Positions 7,969 through 12,943 of a DNA stretch of 12,943 bases are shown here, piece after piece; position 1 is the first letter of the stretch; every line of letters begins with the position of its first letter. The notes beneath the pieces were generated by a model. It ran no database searches and was not told the origin of the DNA. It worked only from the letters and a program-made list of their open reading frames with translations. The translations under genes were made by a program, and so were the position numbers. This stretch comes from an uncultured Spirochaetales bacterium. GTDB lineage: Bacteria > Spirochaetota > Spirochaetia > Sphaerochaetales > Sphaerochaetaceae. The stretch lies in contig CAKQTE010000033.1 of the NCBI GenBank assembly GCA_934276485.1, positions 1 through 12,943 of the forward strand, in the 5' to 3' direction.

Positions 7969-9321
7969 ATGGAACGAGATATGACTAATGGAAAGGCCTT
8001 TCGACTTCTCATGGCTTTTTCTATTCCGCTATTTTTAGGAAATATTTTCCAACAGCTCTATGCTATGGTAGATAGCATTATCGTAGGACGATTTGTTGGA
8101 GTTGAAGCTCTTGCAGCTGTAGGTGCTGTAGGCGGCTTTTCTTTCATGGTTGTTGGTTTTGCAACTGGATTGACGCAAGGTTTTTCAGTCCTTGTTAGCC
8201 AACGTTTTGGTGCAAAGGACAAAGAAGGAATAAGAAAGGTATATACGCAGAGCATCCTATGCTCATTTGTAATTACTATCATTGTTTCTGTATTGTTCTA
8301 TTTTTTATCAATGCCTCTGTTGAGATTGATCAATACACCTGAAAACATCATATATCTTGCTAATGACTATATATCGATCATATATGCATTTTTGATTGCC
8401 TCAGTATTCTACAATCTATTCTCATCAATTCTAAGGGCAGTAGGGGACTCAAAGAGCCCTGTAGTATTCTTGGTTATTGCATCAATACTGAATATCGTTC
8501 TTGACCTTGTTTTTGTAATTGTAATCCCTCTATCTTGTATGGGAGTTGCCATTGCAACTGTAATATCACAAGGAATATCTGCAATCCTTTCTTGGGTGTA
8601 TATCAACAAGAAGTTCCCAATGTTCAGGTGCACAAAGGAAGATTGGAAATATGACAAGAGAATATGCAAGAACCTATTGAAGATTGGTATTCCAAGTGCT
8701 ATTCAATTCTCTATCACTGCAATTGGTGTAATCATTGTACAGTCTGTTCTCAATGGCTTTGGATCCGATGCTATTGCTGCATTCTCTGTTGGCAACAAGA
8801 TTGAAAGCTTGCTTACACAGTTCTTCTTGGCCCTCGGAATGGCTACAAGCACATTTGTTGGTCAGAATCTTGGAGCAGGAAAGATTCATAGAATCAAAGA
8901 GGGCTTTGTATGGGCAACTATCATAGCTATTGCCTATTCAATAATAGGACTGGTATTAGCACTTTTGTTTGCAGAGCCTCTATCATACATATTTGTTGAT
9001 AAGAATAGCGTCAATCCAGAGGTAATAAAGATGTCTGTTGAGTATATCTTAACAGTAAGCTATTTCTTCATTCCTCTTGGATTCATCTATGTCTACAGAA
9101 CCGGAGCACAGGGCTTAGGTTCTGGAAAGATTCCAATGGCTAATGCACTTATAGAGCTAACTCTTAGAATAATTACTTGTATTGTTCTTCCTCCACGCTT
9201 GGGCTACGTAGGAATATGTCTTGCATCTCCTGCAGCTTGGTTCTTTGCAGGCTTTACTCTTCCTTTCTTGACTCACAAGCTTTATAAGAAGATAAAGAAG
9301 CAATTTGGAGTCGAAGATTAA
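7969..9321 (+). CDS. MATE-family multidrug/cation antiporter
   Basis: A 450-residue, 12-helix membrane transporter of the MATE family (DinF/NorM-like branch common in gut bacteria). The opening MERDMTNGKAFRLLMAFSIP and FQQLYAMVDSIIVGRFVG is diagnostic. D35 in MVDS sits in TM1. Both six-helix halves are recognisable: GLTQGFSVLVSQRFGAKD in the first, and GNKIESLLTQFFLALGMATSTFVGQNLGAG in the second (positions 8785-8880). Such proteins export drugs or metabolites in exchange for Na+ or H+. The substrate here cannot be read. The gene stands alone after the RND operon with its own promoter. The start is either ATG 7969, likely leaderless, or ATG 7981, which leaves MTNGKAF as N-terminus. The ERDMTNG extension is common in the family, so 7969 is chosen. 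Confidence 0.93.
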   Translation: MERDMTNGKAFRLLMAFSIPLFLGNIFQQLYAMVDSIIVGRFVGVEALAAVGAVGGFSFMVVGFATGLTQGFSVLVSQRFGAKDKEGIRKVYTQSILCSFVITIIVSVLFYFLSMPLLRLINTPENIIYLANDYISIIYAFLIASVFYNLFSSILRAVGDSKSPVVFLVIASILNIVLDLVFVIVIPLSCMGVAIATVISQGISAILSWVYINKKFPMFRCTKEDWKYDKRICKNLLKIGIPSAIQFSITAIGVIIVQSVLNGFGSDAIAAFSVGNKIESLLTQFFLALGMATSTFVGQNLGAGKIHRIKEGFVWATIIAIAYSIIGLVLALLFAEPLSYIFVDKNSVNPEVIKMSVEYILTVSYFFIPLGFIYVYRTGAQGLGSGKIPMANALIELTLRIITCIVLPPRLGYVGICLASPAAWFFAGFTLPFLTHKLYKKIKKQFGVED

Positions 9322-9322
9322 G

Positions 9323-9361
9323 GAAAATAGAAGAATTTTTATAAATTTTAACTATTTTCTT
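9323..9361 (+). terminator. Weak AT-rich hairpin after the MATE gene
   Basis: GAAAATAG (9323-9330) can pair perfectly with CTATTTTC (9352-9359) around a 21-base loop, just after the MATE stop and before the tRNA promoter. Only two T follow at once. It may end MATE transcription, but the stem is AT-rich and the tail is poor. Confidence 0.35.
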
Positions 9362-9369
9362 AAAAGTTG

Positions 9370-9399
9370 TTGACTAAGATATCGATAATTTACTAAACT
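9370..9399 (+). promoter_or_regulatory. Promoter of the tRNA-Lys/tRNA-Glu pair
   Basis: A -35 TTGACT (9370-9375), an 18-bp spacer and a -10 TAAACT (9394-9399) place a start near 9406, nine bases before the tRNA-Lys 5' end. Confidence 0.6.
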
Positions 9400-9414
9400 C
9401 CATATGTTGCATTT

Positions 9415-9487
9415 GGGCCGCTAGCTCAGTAGGTAGAGCAACGCCCTTTTAAGGCGTGGGTCACAGGTTCAAATCCTGTGCGGCTCA
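9415..9487 (+). tRNA. tRNA-Lys (anticodon UUU)
   Basis: A 73-base cloverleaf. The acceptor stem GGGCCGC pairs with GCGGCTC with one G-U, followed by discriminator A9487. D arm GCTC/GAGC, anticodon stem ACGCC/GGCGT around loop CTTTTAA with anticodon TTT at 9448-9450, and T arm ACAGG-TTCAAAT-CCTGT are all present. The CCA end is not encoded. It is the first of two tRNAs in one transcript, 10 bases before tRNA-Glu. Confidence 0.97.
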
Positions 9488-9497
9488 CGTAACCAAT

Positions 9498-9569
9498 GTC
9501 TCCTTCGTCTAGTGGTTAGGACAACGGGTTTTCATCCCGTCAACGGGGGTTCAATTCCCCCAGGAGATG
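9498..9569 (+). tRNA. tRNA-Glu (anticodon UUC)
   Basis: A 72-base cloverleaf. The acceptor stem GTCTCCT pairs with AGGAGAT (first pair G-U), discriminator G9569. The anticodon stem ACGGG/CCCGT encloses loop TTTTCAT with anticodon TTC at 9531-9533. The T arm GGGGG-TTCAATT-CCCCC is intact. CCA is not encoded. It shares promoter and terminator with the tRNA-Lys gene. Confidence 0.97.
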
Positions 9570-9598
9570 TTTATTGCGTAAGTAATTACAGTGAAAAG

Positions 9599-9623
9599 GA
9601 ACCAGCGAGTGGTTCTTTTTTTT
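9599..9623 (+). terminator. Rho-independent terminator of the tRNA pair
   Basis: A 6-bp stem, GAACCA paired with TGGTTC around loop GCGAG, is followed by eight T (9616-9623). It lies 30 bases after tRNA-Glu and forms the left border of the degraded accessory region. Confidence 0.85.
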
Positions 9624-9648
9624 GCCTTGATTTCTCCAAAATACTATT

Positions 9649-10244
9649 TTGACTACTTTCAACATTGATTAGATGTTTTCTCTCTTTGAAAAGAACAAAT
9701 CGACTTTATCTAGGCATATAAAGAACATCTTTTCCGAGGGTGAACCTGGTACATGTATCAACTGTTGCAAAAATGCAACAGTTCAAACTGAAGGTACATG
9801 AGAAGTTCAGAGATTAATAGAATACTACAATCTTGATGTTATTATATTTGGTGGATACAGAGTAAAGTCAAAACGTTGTATTGCTTTCCAAAAGTGAGCA
9901 ACAACTGTCCTCAATAATTATCTACTTTGCGTTTAAGCTAGAATAGAAAAATATTTGAGGCACAGTGAAAACAATAGAACTGCAGACTAGGATTCTTGCT
10001 CATCTGACAGAAACTGAGGAAGAAGAGCTGATGGTTGTCATTAATCTGTATAAAGAAGCTTTAGATCTTTTAGATGGCTATGTTCAGCTCTCTTATGAGG
10101 AATGCATAGAGATTATCACCTCAATGAAGTTCGATTTCTATTCTGATATGTTCGGCACTGAGAAGACAGAAGGGGCTTTTGAAGGAATTCCTGGCTCTGT
10201 TTATCAGTCTATTTTCGTAAAGGATGTTATCCGATGTGTATACA
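9649..10244 (+). pseudogene. Degraded RhuM-family (virulence_RhuM) gene, C-terminus missing
   Basis: Read in one frame from 9649, the DNA gives LTT..D*MFSLFEKNKSTLSRHIKNIF, then NATVQTEGT*EVQRLIEYYNLDVII, then GYRVKSKRCIAFQK*ATTVLNNYLL. This is the conserved N-terminal DNA-binding-like part of RhuM proteins, a family named from a Salmonella pathogenicity-island gene and of uncertain function. Four stops interrupt it (TAG 9670, TGA 9799, TGA 9895, TAA 9934). The TGA at 9895 stands where the family has Trp. Near 9967 the frame shifts by +1 and continues as KTIELQTRILAHLTETEEEE and LSYEECIEIITSMKF, the family's middle region. Another shift is likely near 10225, where the DNA reads VYP in the next frame. 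The group II intron begins at 10245. A 99-residue frame from GTG 9965 to 10264 is only the second piece plus 20 bases of intron, not a gene. The family match is from memory, not a search. Confidence 0.85.
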
Positions 10245-10322
10245 ATCGAGTAGGAGGCAACTGATTAATTCAGTTACCGTCCTCTCACACCACCGTACGT
10301 ACCGTCTTCAGTATACGGCGGT
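10245..10322 (-). ncRNA. Domains V and VI of the class C intron
   Basis: Domain V is exactly 34 bases (10289-10322): a 9-bp lower stem ACCGCCGTA/TACGGTGGT, a CG bulge, and a 5-bp upper stem with loop AAGA. The catalytic triad aligned to the usual AGC is CGC. Domain VI pairs GAG with CTC and AGGA with TCCT around a single unpaired A at 10251, the branch-point base seven nucleotides from the 3' end. It is capped by the 9-bp stem GGTAACTGA/TCAGTTGCC. Confidence 0.88.
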
Positions 10323-10329
10323 TCCTAAA

Positions 10330-11763
10330 TCACATGCCTACGAACATCTTGTTGTAGGTATCTAATAAACTAATGTATCCTGCATTAATTAACCATTTCT
10401 TACTTAACCATTGTTGAACTCTATAAAACATGGAAAAGGCCCATACCCCTTGCCTTGCATTGGCTACTTTTAGGGCATCTTCATGGGAGGCCTTGCAGTA
10501 TTTAGTGAAAATCAGATATCTAGAGCGAGGTCTCCAACTGCGTTTGAATATCAAACATCTAATCTTGTGCCTCATCCATTCGTCTATTCTCATTAAAATC
10601 TGTCGGGCATTTGCAAATCTGAAATACCTAACCCATCCCTCAATCTTTAGCTTTAGTTTCGTTTTAATTTCATAAAAACTGAGTGGGTTGTTTCTCTTTA
10701 AAAGTTCTTTTAATGATGTTTTGAGTTTCTTAATGCTTTTAGGATGTATCCGAAGTTTAATCTGTCCGTTAGTTTTCCAGAAACCATAGCCTAGGAATTT
10801 TATATCATCGGTTATCTTCCTAACCACCGTTTTCTCTTTGTTAACTTTGAGCTTCAACTTCGTCTCAATGAATCTTGTAATGCTTTCCATGACCCTTAAT
10901 GCTGCCCTTTCAGACTTGCAGAAAATCATCATGTCATCCGCATATCTGACGAATCGAAGACCTCGTCTTTCCAGTTCCTTGTCACATTCATTCAGCATTA
11001 TATTTCCAAGTAAAGGCGATAGTGGACCACCCTGAATTACGCCTTCCATAGTTGGAAACAAATTACCTTGAATAACTACTCCAGATTTTAGGCACTTATA
11101 AAGAAGTGAGATGACTCTCCCATCTTTTATGGTCCTACTTATCAATTCAAGCAGTTTTGACTGAGGAACCGTATCGAAGTACTTCTCTAAGTCCATGTCT
11201 ACAACCCATTCATAACCTTCATTTGCATACTTGATGCAACGTTTGATTGCATCATGGGCGCCTCTGTGTGGTCTGAACCCAAAACTGTTATCGTTGAAGG
11301 TTGGGTCATAGATTGCGTTAAGCACTTGGCATATTGCCATTTGGACTCCTCTATCTATTACGGTAGGGATTCCAAGATTCCTGGTTTTGCCATTGTCCTT
11401 GGGTATCTCTACCCTCATTACTGGCATCGGCTTATATGTTCCTTCAAGTAAGTTCTTTTGGAGCGTTTTAGCATTCTCTTTTATCCAGTCGACCAGTTCA
11501 AAGGATTGCATGTTATCTATTCCACCGGAACCACCCTTTTGGGCTACTTTTAGAAACGCCGAGATTAGATTGCCCTTGTCGGCTATGAAGTCCATTGTCC
11601 TTTCATAAACCTCCGGACGTATGCTGGGTCTTTCCTCTTGTTTCTTCTCAATGGACTCAGCGACTCTTTCCACCTCTTGCAATTCCGTTGCTACCTGTGG
11701 GAACAGTTCCAGTTCAAGCTGTACTGGATTCCTGCTTTCGTTGTCCATTTCGGTATTCCTCAT
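10330..11763 (-). CDS. ltrA: Group II intron reverse transcriptase/maturase (class C type, no endonuclease domain)
   Basis: A 477-residue multifunctional intron protein that would help the intron RNA fold and splice, and copy it into DNA. RT domain: RNLGIPTVIDR near 128-138, NSFGFRPHRGAHDAI near 159-173, catalytic D189 in WVVDMDLEKYFD, QGGPLSPLLGN at 244-254, and the active site RYADD with D276-D277. The maturase/thumb region follows (GWVRYFRF near 376, then RSWRPRSRY). The C-terminus ANARQGVWAFS...NAGYISLLDTY is the D-domain ending typical of class C proteins, and no HNH endonuclease follows. It is slightly longer than common class C proteins because of about 50 extra N-terminal residues rich in Glu. 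The gene lies in domain IV; its stop is eight bases before domain V. No frameshift or lost catalytic residue is seen. Confidence 0.95.
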   Translation of the reverse strand: MRNTEMDNESRNPVQLELELFPQVATELQEVERVAESIEKKQEERPSIRPEVYERTMDFIADKGNLISAFLKVAQKGGSGGIDNMQSFELVDWIKENAKTLQKNLLEGTYKPMPVMRVEIPKDNGKTRNLGIPTVIDRGVQMAICQVLNAIYDPTFNDNSFGFRPHRGAHDAIKRCIKYANEGYEWVVDMDLEKYFDTVPQSKLLELISRTIKDGRVISLLYKCLKSGVVIQGNLFPTMEGVIQGGPLSPLLGNIMLNECDKELERRGLRFVRYADDMMIFCKSERAALRVMESITRFIETKLKLKVNKEKTVVRKITDDIKFLGYGFWKTNGQIKLRIHPKSIKKLKTSLKELLKRNNPLSFYEIKTKLKLKIEGWVRYFRFANARQILMRIDEWMRHKIRCLIFKRSWRPRSRYLIFTKYCKASHEDALKVANARQGVWAFSMFYRVQQWLSKKWLINAGYISLLDTYNKMFVGM

Positions 11764-12153
11764 ATACTCAACCCCGATTTAGGTTCGGTCCTTCCTTATT
11801 CCTAAGTACTATGACCTCTGCTGACTTCTTACCATTCGTTGTTACTATAGCGTCACCGGCGATGTTGCAGCCTAGCTACTGGCAAGACCTCACTAGGTAA
11901 GTCATTAATCTTTCATCTCATGGGAACGTGCTTTACACATTAAATATCCGTGCAATGTTGGACTTTAGCCTGTGTGAGAGCCTTATCCTATTTAACATGC
12001 TTGAACCCGTTCGTGTTCCTTTCCCCAAGACTTTGCCTACGGCTTTCTTCAGATTCCACCTCGCGATGGACACCCTTGCCTTCAGCTAGCAATAAGCATT
12101 GCAACTCTTGCAGAGAACTTTCATCTCCTAGATTAATGGCATACTAGTCGCAC
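11764..12153 (-). ncRNA. Domains I-III region of the class C intron
   Basis: This 390-base stretch between the intron 5' end and the reverse transcriptase start holds no gene on either strand. It is structured ribozyme sequence; short frames here are chance. Purine-rich motifs such as GGGGAAAGGAACACGAACGG and CGCCGGTGACGC on the minus strand are the kind of junction sequence found in domain I-III RNA. I did not fold it in full. Confidence 0.75.
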
Positions 12154-12190
12154 AACAGAAAGATGCTCCACCTCGACGATAGAGCATCTT
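12154..12190 (-). terminator. Terminator of the small lipoprotein gene and insertion target of the intron
   Basis: On the minus strand AAGATGCTC (12182-12190) pairs perfectly with GAGCATCTT (12160-12168). Four further pairs, two of them G-U, extend the stem towards loop GTCGA. The tail after the stem is TCTGTT, and then the intron begins at 12153. The T-tract is thus cut short by the insertion. The hairpin lies 31 bases after the lipoprotein stop. Confidence 0.85.
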
Positions 12191-12221
12191 AATTCTAATA
12201 TCCAAAGTTACAGATTGTATC

Positions 12222-12815
12222 TTACTTGATTTTTGTAAATTCAATATCTTTCATCCAATCAGCCATTTGGGATGATGTTGTAGCATATTCCCATGGTTTG
12301 AATTCTACTTTCTTTCCAATTTCAGGAGAAAACTCTTTTATAAACTGATCTTTACTCTGATTTGTAGGGTTAAGTAAATCAAAAGAGAAATAACTATCAT
12401 ATTTAGATGAGTTGAAAATAAGTTTATCTTCATGATTATTTTTAGTCCAATTAACTTTGGATTCATCGGAAATTCGTTCATAGTTATAACCAACATGACT
12501 GTAAATACCTGTATAGTTCTCTGCAGCATCTTTTGGGAATTCCTTAGCTGCAGGATCTTTTACATAAACATTAAGAACAGCATTAGCTTCATTCTTTTCC
12601 TTATCATAATCAGAAAGAATTAATTCATAGCAAATTGATTCATCTTTAGTAACACCTTTGTATGTACCAGCTGTCAGCTCAGTGTAATGGATGGTATAAG
12701 CACCAGTAATTGGCTTGTTAGAAGATGATCCTAATGTTAGGTCACATGAAACGATCATTAATGCAGCAATTAATGTCATTAATACGATTGCAATTGTCTT
12801 GTTATGCTTTTGCAT
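12222..12815 (-). CDS. Small predicted lipoprotein of unknown function, flanked by two group II introns
   Basis: A 197-residue predicted lipoprotein. The signal is MQKHNK, a hydrophobic helix, then MIVSC with C24 lipidated and Asp at +2, the same C-D pair as in the efflux-operon lipoprotein. The mature part begins with a Ser-rich linker and has TGAYTIHYTELTAGTYKG and VEFKPWEYATTSSQMADW; it looks like a small beta-rich domain with a helical end. I do not recognise the family. The ATG at 12813-12815 lies nine bases after the 3' end of an upstream group II intron. No promoter or close Shine-Dalgarno lies between them; the nearest AGGAGG is inside the intron (12845-12850). A second intron begins just after its terminator. 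Expression would depend on transcription through the upstream intron. Confidence 0.8.
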   Translation of the reverse strand: MQKHNKTIAIVLMTLIAALMIVSCDLTLGSSSNKPITGAYTIHYTELTAGTYKGVTKDESICYELILSDYDKEKNEANAVLNVYVKDPAAKEFPKDAAENYTGIYSHVGYNYERISDESKVNWTKNNHEDKLIFNSSKYDSYFSFDLLNPTNQSKDQFIKEFSPEIGKKVEFKPWEYATTSSQMADWMKDIEFTKIK

Positions 12816-12824
12816 GCAAAACCC

Positions 12825-12943
<119 letters not shown>

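Larger units (their letters stand above)
10245..12153 (-). mobile_element. Complete class C group II intron with its reverse transcriptase
   Basis: A 1909-base ribozyme retroelement read on the minus strand. Its 5' end is GTGCGAC at 12153, matching the group II start consensus. The 3' end is CTACTCGAT at 10245, ending AT as expected for the AY rule. Between them are the domain I-III region (11764-12153), the reverse transcriptase in domain IV, and domains V and VI. The 5' exon ends in a terminator hairpin plus TCTGTT, which is the known insertion preference of class C (IIC) elements. The domain V catalytic triad reads CGC, also a class C mark. A tetranucleotide AACA in domain I (11840-11843) could pair with the last four exon bases TGTT as EBS1, which is only a suggestion. 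All parts appear intact, so it may be able to splice and move. Confidence 0.9.

Noticed and set aside
9760..9783. A perfect 10-bp hairpin, AACTGTTGCA-AAAA-TGCAACAGTT
   Set aside because: It lies within RhuM-derived coding sequence (the part encoding NATVQ), has no T-tract, and does not border any gene or element. It is most likely coincidental.
9965..10264. A 99-codon open frame with a GTG start
   Set aside because: It is the middle part of the degraded RhuM gene plus 20 bases of the intron 3' end. The codons before 9965 continue the same protein in another frame, so it is not an independent gene.
11254..12147. Several plus-strand frames of 65-101 codons across the intron
   Set aside because: They lie antisense to the reverse transcriptase or in the structured domain I-III RNA. 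Their translations are rich in Ser, Pro and Leu without recognisable motifs.

Overview
The window reads as a low-GC diderm bacterium. The evidence for an outer membrane is a complete tripartite efflux set that includes a TolC-type channel. Two lipoproteins carry relaxed lipoboxes (FVSC, IVSC), and codon use is AT-rich. A host-associated spirochaete such as a Treponema relative fits best, but that is an inference from style, as no phylogenetic marker is present.

Positions 1-136 hold what may be the last 34 codons of an unrecognised gene. Next is a leftward TetR/AcrR-type repressor (137-715) facing a 261-bp regulatory gap, which contains promoters in both directions and a 16-bp palindrome. A rightward four-gene operon follows (977-7902): membrane fusion protein, RND inner-membrane pump, surface lipoprotein with a carboxypeptidase-regulatory-like fold, and TolC-like outer-membrane channel. 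The genes overlap or lie 1-2 bases apart, so they are almost certainly co-transcribed, and the divergent TetR protein is the likely local repressor. The pump lacks the acidic pair normally found in transmembrane helix 4. A MATE-family exporter follows with its own promoter so close to the ATG that the mRNA may be leaderless. Next come tRNA-Lys(UUU) and tRNA-Glu(UUC) with a shared promoter and terminator.

The right third (9624-12943) is an accessory, decaying region. A RhuM-family gene is reduced to a pseudogene with four in-frame stops and at least one frameshift (9649-10244). A full-length class C group II intron (10245-12153, minus strand) with an intact-looking reverse transcriptase abuts its 3' end. 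That intron sits six bases past the terminator hairpin of a small lipoprotein gene (12222-12815, minus), the usual target of class C introns. The same lipoprotein gene begins nine bases after the 3' end of a second, different group II intron, whose domains V and VI are at 12825-12943 and whose body lies outside the window. The lipoprotein gene is therefore a short exon between two introns of different classes on the same strand.

No CRISPR array, rRNA, or complete DNA transposon was seen. I did not find a new defence system. The most unusual points are the pump's missing proton-relay acids, the intron-flanked lipoprotein gene whose only visible Shine-Dalgarno lies inside intron sequence, and the RhuM remnant.
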